Below are positions 22,176 to 34,683 of a DNA stretch of 64,000 nt, piece by piece; the first letter of the stretch is position 1; each line of letters begins with the position of its first letter. This DNA is from Isoetes taiwanensis. Taxonomy: Eukaryota; Streptophyta; Lycopodiopsida; Isoetales; Isoetaceae. Below the pieces are notes generated by a model. The model was not told the DNA's origin and ran no database searches. It was given only the letters and a program-made list of their open reading frames with translations. The DNA is taken from NCBI GenBank assembly GCA_021234155.1, contig JAJEKV010000097.1, positions 248,001 to 312,000 of the forward strand. Reading direction: 5' to 3'. Position numbers and translations under genes: made by a program.

Positions 22176-25100
22176 CGAACCCAGTGGCTTAGATCTGCTC
22201 CAATCACGCCAATAGCTAGATATTATGTCGTAGGTATAGTAGCAAGGTAGGCATGATGTTGGTAATTTTAAGTTAAAATAAATATTTACGATAAGCTAAT
22301 GGTCCTAGTGGCCCTTTGAGAATGTGTAAGCACCCTTAAAATCGGGGCTACTTAATCATGGCATATCAGGCAGCAGAATCTGCTTGATTCAAGAATAACC
22401 ATGCAAAATCCGGGCTTCTAACAGGATGGATGGGCATCTGGAAGTATGCCCTGGCAGGAAGTGGAAGCAAACACAGGGGGTTGATTGCTTGAGTTCTGGC
22501 TATTGCCATAATTGAAATACAAAGAAGTAAGAACCGTAACACCTAGAGCCATCTTCCAATTCGACCTCAGTATACCTGCCATATAAATCGATTTCGGTTC
22601 TCCAAAATCTGGCATCCTGCCTATGAAATTTGGCCACCAAGCTTTGTAAATCCAAACCTTGCTTTCAGTTCTTCAATAAAAGTTTGTTTTTATTCTGCCA
22701 AATCGACCTCTTCTATGGAATAATTCCTGTCCTTGGGTTCTGAAACCGGATCATGCTATGGAATTCGCTTTTGTTATCCAAGTTCGGGTCCCTTGGGGTA
22801 AAGCTTGGCCTTACTAGCAGATTCCAGAACTGAGGTCTGTGCATCGTCTGCGCAATCTTCCTCGAATCGGGCTGTCCACTATCTGGTCCGCCGTGACCTT
22901 CTGCATCTTTTGTTTTTTCAGGGATACTAGTGTCCAGAATCCCCATACAAGCCTTGATATATAAAAAAAAAATACAAGAAATTTATCGCGGCCGCCAAGG
23001 CCGGCGCGAGCATTTCTCTTCACTTCACTTGGATTTCGACTCAGATAACGAGGGTTTTGCAGGGTATTCGAGTAGGCAAAAGAAGCCAATAGTGAGAAAC
23101 CCAGGCCACTAGGAACTGCATTATGTAAATCTAAAGTACAATTCTATTCACAATGATTCTCTCTTCAATAACTAGGGTTTTCTCTAGCTAAATATGTAAT
23201 TCACACCGTAAAATTTTTTTAAGTTCTCACCACCTTGTGCATTTATCTATCCACAAATTCTTATCACCTTGTGCATTCAAAGTTTTTGTTGTTCCACAAT
23301 ATCTTATGACCTTGTGCTTATGGGAAGGCGCCACATGCTAAACTAAAATAATGTATTCTTCTAACTTTCCATTTAGTTTTAACAAATTCACACTTTTATA
23401 GTGGATGTGAACCAAAATTCATGGCCAACCAAATGTCCGTCTAGCTACGCGTTTGCATTAGTGTAGCTATTCGTCATTCAACCTGTGAATATAGACGCCC
23501 GCCAGCAATAAAATCTGACCCTGCAAGAGTTGTTTAAGGAAAAATTGGCCACTTACAGGTAGGTTTTAACATGGTTTAAAGTCTTTTTTCTGCCTTTTTA
23601 TCCCTTCCCATTTCATCTGTTCAATTGAGCAGTTTGAATTCAGCTCCAACTTCACCAATTCCGGCTCTGGGCAACAAGGGCTTTTCAGCTAAATTGCATA
23701 GATTACTAAAATGCTTGAATTCGGGCTACTTCAATTTGCCCAAAACCAAAGACTATTCAAGCATAAAAAACTAAAAACCTAGAGTGAATGGCCAATATCT
23801 TCAAATTGTGAGCTGAAATTTTTCTCAGATATTCAAACAAATTTAGATTAAGCATGGAAATCAATCGAATAATGAGCAGAGGTCCTAAACTAGGAATTTG
23901 AAAAAACAATTAAAATTTTGGGAAATCTAAACTATTTTACCCAAATGAAAAGGCTAGAACTAGGACCACAGGAATAAAGATAACAATGGTTGGCTATGGA
24001 GGATGACATATTCAGGCCTGCTTGCAGGCAGAAACATGCCATTTGCTCAGGGTTATGAATGGGTTTTGTTGAAAGGGACTAGAAGGCTTGAATTACTGTG
24101 TTGATCATTTCTATCTTACGTTTTTCCTTGTCTCTTGCAGCCTGTAGCCAGAGTTATTCTGCAAAAGGGTCTCGGATGTAGCATAGATTCGGGCGGCCAT
24201 GGATTCAATAAATCCGATTCCAGAGATAGTTTGCCTGCACAGTTCAGGAATATAGGATATGGCCTCTCTTCCTGTGCTTTAGATCATGAAAAGCTCAGAT
24301 ACAATTGCATCAAAAAACAAAATAGAAGAACCTGGCTTTCTTTTGCTTTCGGATTTATCATTGTGGATATGTAACTACCTGCAAATACATGAAAAAATAG
24401 AGAAATGTTTTAAGAAGAAAACTCAGATGGAAATACCAAGATGAAGCCGTGCTTTTTCTATTTTCATTATTTAGATGCATTTATTATTTTTCTGCCAGAT
24501 TGCCACAAACGGCTTTATCTGCAGGTTTGTTGGGCTGCAGACCCATTGGGGCTTTATGAGAGCATGTGCGCAAACAGGATTATGGCAAAGAAATCTGGGA
24601 GGATGATCCGCTGTTACTTGCACTATGTGAAACTGGGTTGCCATATCCGATAACATATGCATTTTCTCTGGACCAAAATCCCCATTGTTCTATCCGGAAT
24701 GAATCACCCAACTTCTACAGACTGATCATGGTTTTCTTAAACATCCTACTGCTCTAACTTCTTCAAAATGCTTCCTAATTTCAGGTCACTCCAAAATCAG
24801 GTCTTGTATGAAATCGACTAAAAATACCCTGAATGGTGAACCAAACATTAAAGGGGGCGACCTCGCATAAACGCCATTGTCGGAGCACAACGCAGCAAAA
24901 TCTGGAGAGCAAGCAAGCAGACAGATAAGATTACCTCTAAAATCTAAAGAACTTGAGTTCAATCACTTCCAAAAACACCTCCACCCAATTTTCTTTGCAG
25001 ATCCAATCTATAAGAGCTATGCAGCCACAAAATAGGACAAAGAGAAGATTTGCAACTCGATTTGAAGCTAAAATTCGTCCCTTTGTTGATCACATCCGTC

Positions 25101-25429
25101 ATGAATTGGTCAAATCTGTGCCCAATGCTCACGAGGCATAACGAAGGCCTGAAATTGGGCTAATCAAGATGCCCCCTAAGTAAGCGATGCAGAGTATAAA
25201 GAGATTGCTTGTAGGGAATGGGAAGATTCACCGGAGGAATCCCCCATATCAGAAGGCTTAATTTTGACTATAGTCTTCTTATATGTGTCGCCTCTAAAAT
25301 CATTCTCAGCACAGAAAAAATACCCTCAAAAAAATATTCTATATCAAACAAAAAAGGAGATTGCATTATACATAAACTATTCTATTCTATTCTATTATAC
25401 ATGTTGGGATAATCCTATACCTTTGCAAG
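22176..25429. other. no recognised gene
   Basis: Open frames on both strands are short and without known motifs. A short GC-rich patch with GCGGCCGCC sits at about 22988. CACCTTGTGCATT-like units recur three times at 23226-23320. A splice-acceptor-like TCTCTTGCAG lies at 24132-24141 before a 79-codon frame, but I cannot support an exon. Confidence 0.45.
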
Positions 25430-26530
25430 CCTTAATATATTAAATTATAGTCCCATACATTTAACAAGTTTGGACATTTTAAGTTATAGAATCCTGCCTT
25501 AGCAAGCTGGATATATCAAACCATAGAACCATGTCTGGGGATATTAAATTATAGAACTGACAGATAATATTATTATAAGTTAGGAGCATGGAAGATAGAA
25601 TTTTCTTGCTTTAGATTTATATTTGGCTAGACTGTTAACCGTGTTTCGCAATACTTATCTCATGTCAATAGAAAGATATTGACATTGCTTGTTATGGGGT
25701 TGCATACTACATGGATGTGATATCGTATTTAGGAATACTGTTGGTCCATATTTTGAGATTATAATAGGTAAAGTTATTCATGGTAATCTTTGGCATATTG
25801 CATTATTTAGGTGCCTATCTTCGGAGGGGTGGGGTGGCCATATGACTCCACATTCGTGGCCGGATGGCTAGACGGATGGGCCAAGGGGAAAGCCCCCTTA
25901 TGATAAGCATATACATACGCAGAGGACGCTATCTCATTGGGGTCGAGATCCAAGGAGTACGTGTGAATATATTAATACATGTAGGCATGTAAAAATATTT
26001 GAGACTGCTTGTGACCTAGTCTAACTTACGCAGAGGGGCGCAACAAAGCAGATAATCTAGGGTCTTTTTCTAGATTGCTTTATAACCTAATAATTTAGGT
26101 TATAAGATGCTTCCCTCCCCACTTAATCCTTGTGGACTAATCCCTTGTGTGTGTTTGTTTGTTACAAGATGGCATGTCCTAAGGCCACTACCATTTTGCA
26201 TCTAGACTCCTTTATAACCTAGTGGTTCCAAGAGACAGACGACGAAGCAAACTGATCTCGAAAAAGCGAGTTTATGAGATGCTGGTATCTTTATTTCGTC
26301 AGCTCTACTATGAACAATTATAACCCCTAATCCAGGCTCCAGACGAAGAGTCTGGAGATGAAGTTTCACGAAGGAGATCAGCTCCTCCAATTCCTCTGCG
26401 TTCACCTTGGACGAGGAGTATTGTGTTGTGCGGATTGTAAATATTTAGTAATAAAAGAGTCTTGTATATGAGTACTTTATGTAAACACCTCTTATATACT
26501 TTATGTACTTTATATATATGAGTATTTTAT
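25430..26530 (+). mobile_element. family A LTR copy (+)
   Basis: About 1.1 kb that is collinear, in inverted orientation, with 32520-33650 and related to parts of 34383-41100 and 45744-46577. Shared landmarks are a CTTCGGAGGGGTGGGGTGGCCA block, CTAGTCTAACTTACGCAG, CTTAATCCTTGTGGAC, AGACAGACGACGAAG and a GATTGTAAATATTTAG end segment. Non-coding. The downstream LTR end itself, with primer-binding site, is seen in the copies at 28250-28660, so this copy is interrupted or truncated on its right. Confidence 0.65.
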
Positions 26531-26630
26531 GCAAAACGTTGTAGACAAGGTCCTACGTTGGAAGAAATGTCCAAGGAGTTCCACAAGTAAGTTTGACTTT
26601 AACTTCAATATATAGGCAACTTGTTATTCC

Positions 26631-27742
26631 GGAATACACGTTAGTTTTTTTGAAAAATAAAAGTGTATTCTGGTATACGCTTTTGCTTTAAAGAAAAGCA
26701 ATTCTAGAATGGGACTCGCATGAAACCAACAAACCGCCCGACTTAGACTTGCTTCTCATTCATCTCAGCAGATTTTCTACAATGGTGGATAGTGGGTAGC
26801 CGCACACATGCGAACTACCCATAAAAAATAAAGGGAAAATCCAATTATATCATTTGGACCCCAACAAAATACAATGCTAATAGAGTCTGGGCTAGTGTAC
26901 CTGCCGAAAGCTTATCACCGGGATTAAAAAACCCCGCCCTTTCGGGTTTTCGAGGAAAAACCCTAGTGATAAGCCTTCGGCAAGGGGCTTGGACAAACGT
27001 AAGGCATAAAAATCGCTCCCAAAACCCACGAATGGAAAAGTCGAAGCGGATCGCTTCGCTAACTTTGTGCACGCACATCACCAACAAAACAACAAGACAA
27101 AACAAACCTCCTCGAGTGGAGGGGCTGATTCTGTAGCGTGCCACGCGATAAAAATACAATAACAAAGAAGGGGGAGGGTGGGTTCAAAGAGAATAAGGAT
27201 CTCTTGAGAGAGAAAGAGGAAGCGCCCGATGAGAAGTCAAGCGTAAAACGCACCTAAAATAGCGAACTCCCAACCAGAACGGGCATGCGCCGCCCGCATG
27301 CATGCAAAACATGCATGCTCATCCCATTCTAGAATGGCGATCCGATGTCTCGGATCGATGGGATTCTAGAATGGGACTCGCATGAAACCAACAAACCGCC
27401 CGAATACCAAAGGACTTCCTTAACAAACTAGGATCGAGGACGAAGGTCACGGGATGAAGGCTAAAGGCCGAGAAAGGACAGCATGAAAGAAACGCCAAAT
27501 TGGCCAAACCAGGCAGGAAGAAGCCCCTCCCCTGCCTGGAAACAATTCAAAGAGAATAAGGTACTGCTGAGAGAGAAGAGGAAGCGTCGATGAGAAGTCG
27601 AAGCAGAAACGCACCTAAAATAGCGAACTCCCAACCAGAACGGGCATGCGCCGCCCGCATGCATGCAAAACATGCATGCTCATCCCATTCTAGAATGGCG
27701 ATCCGATGTCTCGGATCGATGGGAAAGTGTATTCCGGACTAG
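26631..27742. mobile_element. GC-rich insertion with internal duplications
   Basis: The block is much more GC-rich than its flanks. Inverted ends CCGGAATACAC (about 26631) and GTGTATTCCGG (about 27727-27737) may be terminal. Inside, about 175 bp is duplicated (27185-27362 and 27549-27722, both ending GTCTCGGATCGATGGGA), and TCTAGAATGGGACTCGCATG occurs at 26703 and 27365. The duplicate copies differ mainly at CTG/CAG sites (ACTGCTGAGAG versus ATCTCTTGAGAG). No protein motif is visible in the 106-codon minus-strand frame at 26845-27165. Confidence 0.5.
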
Positions 27743-27832
27743 TTTTGCAATTTTTTGTCTTGCTTGTTTCAGGATTTTTGTAGTTTTCTTATTATTGTCT
27801 TGATTGTATTTTAGACAAAAGAACGTCATAAC

Positions 27833-28183
27833 ATGTTTCAAGTACTGCTATGCTTGAACATTTTTTATATGGATGCTGATATCCAATCATATGCTCAAGA
27901 AATGATATACTTGCAGCACTTTAGACCAGGTTCTGATATGCCTGTGTCAACTTCAAGTACTATTAAGCTTGAGGGCAGCTGGGACACTGATATACCTCAG
28001 CTTGCATTCTGTTATCCTTTGCTTACAAGTCTAAAACTAGTTGCAAAAAGTTTTTTAGAAAAGTATTTGTTATCTGTTAATTGTACTTTCTCATCAGATG
28101 CTGATGTAAGAAATCTTTTTGAGCGTATTATGTATCGGGTCAGCAGGGCTTCACTGTGCTTATTCTTTCTATCTGATCTTTAG
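27833..28183 (+). other. 116-codon open frame, unknown
   Basis: A frame of normal amino-acid complexity (contains HFRPGSDMPVS and FSSDADVRNLFERIMYR) is preceded by TTGTATTTTAG, a plausible acceptor, at 27806-27816. A GTATCGGGTCAG donor-like site lies near 28133. It could be one exon of a lost gene. I recognise no family and see no partner exons, so I do not call it a gene. Confidence 0.25.
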
Positions 28184-28249
28184 AGATCACTATTGTAACA
28201 TTTTCTATATTAATAGAAAACCACCTTGCCTTCAAGAAAAAAAAATAAA

Positions 28250-28665
28250 AAAATATTGGATATGCAATTGTCATTGTCTCATGATTACTAATCAACGTAT
28301 AACTTAGTTGTAGATGGGTCAGGTGCGACGGTCTAGGCCAAGGGGCTAGGTCGGTCTTAGTTGGTATCAGAGCATATGTTCTAACACCCTTCGGGCCGTG
28401 GGAATTATGTATCAGAACTTAATGAATTCTACTAGAAAGTAGAATGAGCGAGGAGAAGTACGCTTGATTGTGTTGTGTGGGTTGTAAATATTCAGTGCAT
28501 TATGCAATAAAGAATTTTATAGGTTGTATATGCCTACCTTATGTTGTGAAGTATTGGGCATACAATTGTCATTGTCTCGTGATTACTGGTCTAGGTATAA
28601 CTTAGTTGTAGACGGGTCGGTGCGACAGTCTAGGCCAAGGGGCTAGGTCCGTCTCAGTTGGTACA
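28250..28665 (+). mobile_element. two family A LTR ends in tandem, with primer-binding site
   Basis: TGTCATTGTCTCATGATTACT ... CTAGGCCAAGGGGCTAGGTC occurs at 28268-28352 and again at 28566-28652. The first is followed directly by TTGGTATCAGAGC (28361-28373), the complement of the plant initiator tRNA-Met 3' end. The second has a decayed site (GTTGGTACAGACC). This identifies the family as LTR retrotransposon and gives its right LTR boundary. A small inverted echo of the LTR end follows at 28668-28712. Confidence 0.7.
28361..28373 (+). other. primer-binding site (initiator tRNA-Met)
   Basis: TTGGTATCAGAGC directly after the LTR end. The internal sequence that follows (TTCGGGCCGTGGGAATTA) recurs on the minus strand at about 45715-45690, confirming the same family there. 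Confidence 0.75.
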
Positions 28666-28718
28666 GACCTGTCTATAACTAAGTTATACCTTGACTAGTA
28701 ATCATGACATAATGACAA

Positions 28719-28747
28719 CTAGTAACAGGTGCCCGGCATTGCCAGGC
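28719..28747 (-). mobile_element. Helitron 3' terminus (minus strand)
   Basis: On the minus strand: hairpin GCCTGGCAATGCCGGGC (28747-28731), an 8-nt spacer, then CTAG (28722-28719) followed by T. Stem length, the single T-G pair, loop size and spacer equal those at 17701-17729, so both belong to one Helitron family. The body would extend to the right of 28747. Its 5' end was not found. Confidence 0.7.
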
Positions 28748-31103
28748 ATAAATACATTCTATAATACCTTGCTAATTTGGAAGGTGGGTAAGAGAGAAAG
28801 AAATGCTCTTGATTTTAGTGGTTTTAAATTTGAATGTTGAAAATATAAAAACTATATAGAATACGAATTATACTTGTATAGTGGTGGCATATATGTGCTA
28901 GGCATGGATGTCCATTGTAATATGCGTCCATCATCACTGACGTGGAGGGAATGTTATTTGAAGGAGTTCCAAATGGTACACCAACATTAGGACAAAGAAC
29001 ATATTGATGCAATTGTCCAACTATTGTTGCAAAAGAAAGCATTTTATAGTTACATCATACCAAATGACATATATACCACAACATCACTTATTAGATTGCA
29101 CTTGGTTGTAAGACCGAGTTTTTTGCTTGCCCATTAGAATAAATACTTTGCATCACATGGTGCACACAATCTTAATGCATAATTTTATTATTACAAAAAA
29201 GGAACAATATATTATGTCGATTGGTAGGGTTGTTGAACATGGCCGTCCAACAACACCAAGCCTGTTGTTCTAGAAAACAAAGATGCGTGATGCCATTGCA
29301 ACCAGATCGAACTCAAGAAACAACATGGAATGTCGTCGTTATGTTAGCCAACCAAATTGTGAAATTTCAAGTATTTGTAGTTGTTACAATTCGTTTAATC
29401 CACATAATCATGACATTTTCTAACATTTGCATGTGCATAGATATGTTCCGTTGCATTTTAATATATTGAGACCTTATGTGAAGAAAATTAAACAAACTAT
29501 ATATGGAAACCAAACTTGGAATCCACCCAAACCCTTATCACTAATTCCTTCCTCATAGCACTAAGACAACTCCATTTGTAATGCAGTAGCTCCAACTGTA
29601 AAGAGATACAATCTGTCCTCTTAATGCACTGTGAAGTTAAGATATGATGGGATTCTTCTGAGATTATGGCCTTGAAGCCAAAAGATTGGAACCGCCACAA
29701 AGCCAACATCCAAAAGAGATCGGATTTAAATTCTGTAAGTCCAGATATCATTTACTTTAGTTGAAATGATTTGCCTCTGTCTGACGTTATATGTCATGCA
29801 ACACATTGTAGACATTCAGCTCTATTTTGCCTAAACAACCAAGACTAAGCAGATAAAGCCTTAGAAGATAATGAGTGCACTCAATTGGAACAAATAATTA
29901 AATATGAAAGCACTCAATTGGAAGAGACTCCTAAAGAGACTCAGGCTGCAACCATGTGTGATTCACTGAAGAGACTCCTTAGCTGCAACCACACATGCAA
30001 CCACACATGTGAAAGATAAGAAGCTTGAAAGTATCTTTAAAATCTGGAAGGGACAGTCATCATGAATCTAAGCAAAATATCAGCCATTGGCGAGAGATTG
30101 CTAGACCTTGCTAGTTGCACATATATTTCTGGAAGCCACTATAGGTATTAAATCCATCTACAAAATGAGAAGCCATGTGCATGAGCAATATCATAAATCA
30201 TACTGCCCCAATGAATCAAACTTCAACAATGCAATCTGCTATGTAACTTTCAAAGCTTGAATTTTGTCTCAGAGTCTTTAGGAGGCAGCACTTTGAAAAG
30301 AAGAAAGGGACTTGGACAAATTGGAAAGAACACCATGTAACAATCTGGCCGATTTGAGATATTATGCTTTCTCCTCTAGCTCTGCCACTGCTATTTCTAC
30401 AATCACGTGCACCTACAACCATATATGGTTTATGCCTCAGTGCTTATAAATACCTCAAAGCTATATTGTCATATAGGATTGAACATAAGTATTTCACAAT
30501 GCTAGAGCAACTGTTGCAATCATAACACTTGAGCAGAGAAATCATGCAGTAGGTTTGTGCATAAGCAGCTGCTTATACATAAAAGAAAAAATTATATGGA
30601 GCAATTGATGCATGTTATATGCAACACAAACTTGTCTTTTGTAGCTGCAGAGTCTCGTATGTTCCAAAGTGTCTAAGAGAGCTACATGGCCTAACCTACC
30701 AAAGAAATCTTTACTAACCTCCCCACTTTTCAGAATTCCGTATCCAATCACAATACTCCTGGTTATGTTTGCCAAGGAATGCTTCAGAATATGTCTTCTC
30801 ATCACCCATAGCAGTCGCTGCAATAACTTGTAGAGGATAGCAGTTCCAAATATATTAAAACGTGATTTTTATAGGACATAACAGAAATGGACTGGAAGTG
30901 AAAAATGCCTAAACACAGATGCATAAAATCATTTATATCGCTGTTCAGAAATGCACAAATCCTTTCCACAAAAATCGCAGTATGATCTCTCCTTCATTCG
31001 TATTCGAGTTACAGTAGCCTGCTTATGCCCAGGGCAAAACCCATCTCCATTCACAACACAAAGTTATTTATAAGGCAATTCACAGATGCACAAAATTATT
31101 ACA
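28748..31103. other. no recognised gene
   Basis: AT-rich; may include the body of the minus-strand Helitron. Open frames of 60-95 codons on both strands carry no recognisable motif. No helicase or replication-initiator motif was seen, so any Helitron here is non-autonomous. Confidence 0.45.
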
Positions 31104-31157
31104 GTGTAGTCTCTACTTACATCAAATGCTGTGTAGTCTCTACTTACATCAAATGCT
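31104..31157 (+). repeat. 27-bp perfect tandem duplication
   Basis: GTGTAGTCTCTACTTACATC... at 31104-31130 is repeated exactly at 31131-31157. Confidence 0.9.
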
Positions 31158-31261
31158 TGCTAATGGCCATGGCAAAACAACTCTCCATCCACAAAATTTA
31201 GTGGAGCTTGATCAAGAAGAATATACAGCTGCTATAGAGCTGTCAAAATCTCCATGCAACC

Positions 31262-31761
31262 CTTAAAAAGGGGGCGCCCGTATATCGAGTCCGGGATGTG
31301 GTATTTCCGGACATTTTTTGTGGTGTTTCCGGCCATCCGATATCAGCCAAGTGGTATTTCCGGCCAAAAAAGTGGTGTTTCTGGCCAAAAAAAGTGGTGT
31401 TTCTGGCCAAAAATAAGGTGTTTCTGGCCAAAAAGTGGTATTTCTGGCCAAAAACCAAGCGCGAAACTGCGCGGCGGAGTCAAAATCTTTGGTTGGATCC
31501 TTCTTGCAGCTCCCTGGACGGCTTGAAATGCTTCAAAAGCCCTTCCAATCGCTTTGTCTTCCTCTTTAACACTAGTTTGATGAAGAGAGGAAGTGATTTG
31601 AGCTGAGATAGAGCCGGATCAAGCAAAAAATGACCTAAAACAGCTGATTCTGGGCTTAAAACTGTGAAGTGCACAGTGGCTGATAACGGGTGGCCGGAAA
31701 CACCACAAAAAAGTCCGAAAATACCACATCCCGGACTCGATTTACGGCGGTCCTTAAAAAG
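31262..31761 (+). mobile_element. Mutator-like MITE with internal 20-bp repeats
   Basis: CTTAAAAAG flanks both sides (31262-31270 and 31753-31761), a 9-bp (possibly 10-bp) target-site duplication as made by Mutator-like transposases. The ends are inverted repeats of about 65-80 bp: ATCGAGTCCGGGATGTGGTA on the left, with its reverse complement at about 31719-31740. Inside the left arm is a run of five to six degenerate copies of a GTGGTGTTTCTGGCCAAAAA unit (31347-31455). No transposase is encoded, so the element is non-autonomous. Confidence 0.8.
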
Positions 31762-32519
31762 GAAGAACCTAAATCTGTTGTAAAGCTTTGTCAGGAATGA
31801 TTTCACAGTGATCTGATACGAGTTCAAAATACAAATATGAGTTCAAAACACAAATAATGCATCAATGATGGCATGGTACCTGAGATCCAATCACTGGGCA
31901 TAAAATTTGAAGATGGGGCCTCCCTAAAAACTTCCTTCCAACGACACACACCTCCTGCAGATCTGATGCAAACAATAGAAAATATATGGGCGGTGCAAAG
32001 ATCATTCCGAGAGCTTAGAACGCCCTTTTGATCTGTACAACGATTTATGATAAATCGTTCGTATCGGGCAAGAAAATGGTAAATAGAAGAAATGCGAATT
32101 TCCAAATCACAATAAAAGGCACAGACCCGATTTTTGAAAGCACCTGAAGTAAAATCCTCTAGCATCACGACAAACTTCAAAAATGTAAGCCGGTTCAGGA
32201 TAATCGGGCCTAAAAAACTCCATTGAAGCAATTGAAGAATCGTGGCATCCATGCCGTTCCCATGCATCCTCACATAGCCGAAAGTAGAATTTTACGTCGC
32301 TCAGAATATTAGAGAGGTGTCGAAATACAGAGAAAGGCATGTCGACATGTCCCCGTTCAAAACCATAGAGAAAAGCTCTTGCGATTTTTGGAAATCTGCA
32401 AAACTTTCTTATCTCGGAAAACCCCGAAACCTTAGAAAATAAACATAGGGGAAAAAAAAAAGAGTTTTCCACTTGCCGGAAAAACCAAATTTAAACAATA
32501 GGCTAGGATTGTATATCCA
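31762..32519. other. unrecognised; long overlapping minus-strand frames
   Basis: Two overlapping minus-strand open frames (32472-32107, 121 codons; 32273-31824, 149 codons) span the interval in different phases. The first contains FARAFLYGFERG-like and CEDAWERHGCHD-like stretches of normal complexity, but I recognise no family and see no splice structure. Possibly an old transposon ORF. Confidence 0.3.
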
Positions 32520-33650
32520 AAGTACATAAGATACTCATATATAAAGTTCTTTACTGCATAATGCACTCAATATTTATAACCCACACCACACAATCAAACA
32601 GACTTCTCCTCGCCCACAGTGACCGCAGAGGAATCGGAGGAGCTCTTGTTCGTAGAAACTTTATCTCCAGACTCTTCGTCCGGAACCTGGATTTAGGGCT
32701 GTAATTGATCCTAATAGAGCAGAAGAAATAAAGATATTAGCATCTCGTAGACTCGCTCTTCATCGTCTGTCTCTTGGAACTACCATGTTACAAAAGAGTC
32801 TAGATGCAAAATGATAGTGGCCTCAGGACATGCCATCCTATAACAAACAAACACACACAAGGGGTTTCTTTACAAGGACTAAATGGGGTGGGAAGCATTA
32901 TAGGACCATCTAAATCATCAATATTATAATGTAATCTAGAAAAAATTCCCTAGATTACCTGCTCCATTGCATGCCCCTGCGTAAGTTAGACTAGGTCATA
33001 AGCAGTCATAAACATTTGCACATACCTAAATGTGTTAATATATTCACACATAGCCTTGGGTCGTCCCAAGGAGACATTATCCTCTCGGTACATATATGCT
33101 TATCGCAAGGGTGCTCTCCCCTGCTCGTCCGTCTAGCCATTCGGCCATGGACACGAAGTCACATGGCCAACCCATCCCTCCGAAGATGGGCCGCTTAAAT
33201 AATGCAATATATCTAAGAATACCATAAGAAACCTTTACCTATTATCGCATCCATACAGTATGCAACCCCATAACAAGCACTGACCATATCTTTCTATTGG
33301 CATGAGACAAGTATTGCAAAACATGGTTAACAGTCTAGCTAAATGTAAATCTAAAGCAACAAAATTCTACGTCCCATGGTCCCAACTTATAATATCTAGC
33401 TAAATGTAAATCTAAATCAACAAAATTCTACGTCCCATGGTCCCAACTTATAATAACAGTATATGTTAAAGCATGCTTCTATAATCTAATATCCCCAGGC
33501 ATGGTTTCTATAGTTTAATATATTCGAGCTTCCTAAGGAAGGGTTCTATAACTTAAAATGTCCAAACTTGCTAAAGGTATGAGACTATAATTTAATATAT
33601 CAAGGCTTGGAAAGGTATGTGACTATAATTCTTGCAAAGATATGGGGATA
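32520..33650 (-). mobile_element. family A LTR copy (-)
   Basis: Inverted relative to 25430-26530 and collinear with it over about 1.1 kb (shared AACTTACGCAGGGGC, TCCTTGTAAAGAA and CTCTTCATCGTCTGTCTC-type blocks). No coding sequence. It contains its own 61-bp tandem duplication. Confidence 0.65.
33334..33455 (+). repeat. 61-bp tandem duplication
   Basis: TCTAGCTAAATGTAAATC... at 33334-33394 is repeated at 33395-33455 with a single difference (AAAGCAAC versus AAATCAAC). Confidence 0.95.
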
Positions 33651-34382
33651 ACTGGACCTAGTATTCCCCTGAGAAAACAAAAGAAGCAGCAGGTCATGGT
33701 GGACTAGATAACGGACAGCCCGACTAGGCATAGATTTCGAAGACTATGCACAGACCTCAGTTTTGGAATTTACAGAGTTATCCCAAAAGACCTTTTTACT
33801 AGACATCTGCTGCTCACAACCAGTTGACCTCTGCAAGTCCAATTGTTATTGCTTTCCCTATAAATCCCCCTTCAGATGTTCTAAATTGGTATCAGAGGGG
33901 AGCTCACATGGTGCTAGAGCCGCTTGTGTTAAGAGTGTGTCACCTGTATGCACATGTGGCGATCCTACTAATGTAGGCGGATCGATGATGTGGCGATCTG
34001 TAGAGTCGTGTCTGTTGTCTGAGTCAAGTCTCTTAGTATTAGCTGTGTCTTTTAGGTAACTATATATTCATGTAACTGCGGTGGGCAGAATTCCCAACCA
34101 ATTGTATGTTTTTGTCAGTTTGTTGTTGCCCAAACAAATGCCTTCTGAAGGCCCTGATAGCCCTTGTTGTTGCTCCAAAGCCAGCTCCTCAAATACGACA
34201 GGTTCACAAAGTACTTCATTCATAATCTACTCTTGCACTTGAGGAAAGAGGACCTGCATTAGAAGTGAGGGGGAGCTTTGCACTACCTGAGGTTGAGATT
34301 GAAAATATGACACACTATTCCGACCTACAACAGGCTCAGAAAGTGTCATAGTCCCCCTGGTGAGAACTTTAACTTCCCTTTG
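33651..34382. other. LTR-retrotransposon remnant, primer-binding-site-like sequence
   Basis: TTGGTATCAGAGGGG at 33886-33900 looks like a second initiator-tRNA-Met primer-binding site, preceded by a TATAAATCCCCC promoter-like stretch at about 33859. The 98-codon frame at 33763-34059 crosses this site and is unlikely to be a gene. Probably a decayed LTR end of a different family. Confidence 0.4.
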
Positions 34383-34683
34383 GCGGACCTAGGCCCTTAG
34401 CCTAGGCCGTCGCCCCGACACATTTAACATCTAAGTCATACATTCATGAGACTTATATTGTTTCTCAATATATATACTCCCATTGATTGAATATTTACAT
34501 ATAAGACCAAGCTCATCACGTCAACCACTTCTAACTAGCACAGCAGGTCAACTCTGACATCTCCTCCTCCAAGGTCATCGAGGATGACTCACGAAAACGT
34601 TCCTTCGTGGCAACCCCATCCCCAGACTCTCCATTTGAGTACTAGCTTCTCGGCTCAGAATATGCCCACTTGAAACAGACACA

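Noticed and set aside
22930-23112. Small plus-strand frame with DSDNEGFAGYSSRQ
   Set aside because: Short, no family, no supported exon structure.
31254-31606. Frames with repeated 'FWPK/SGQK' or 'LARNT' units
   Set aside because: Translations of the 20-bp repeats inside the Mutator-like MITE.
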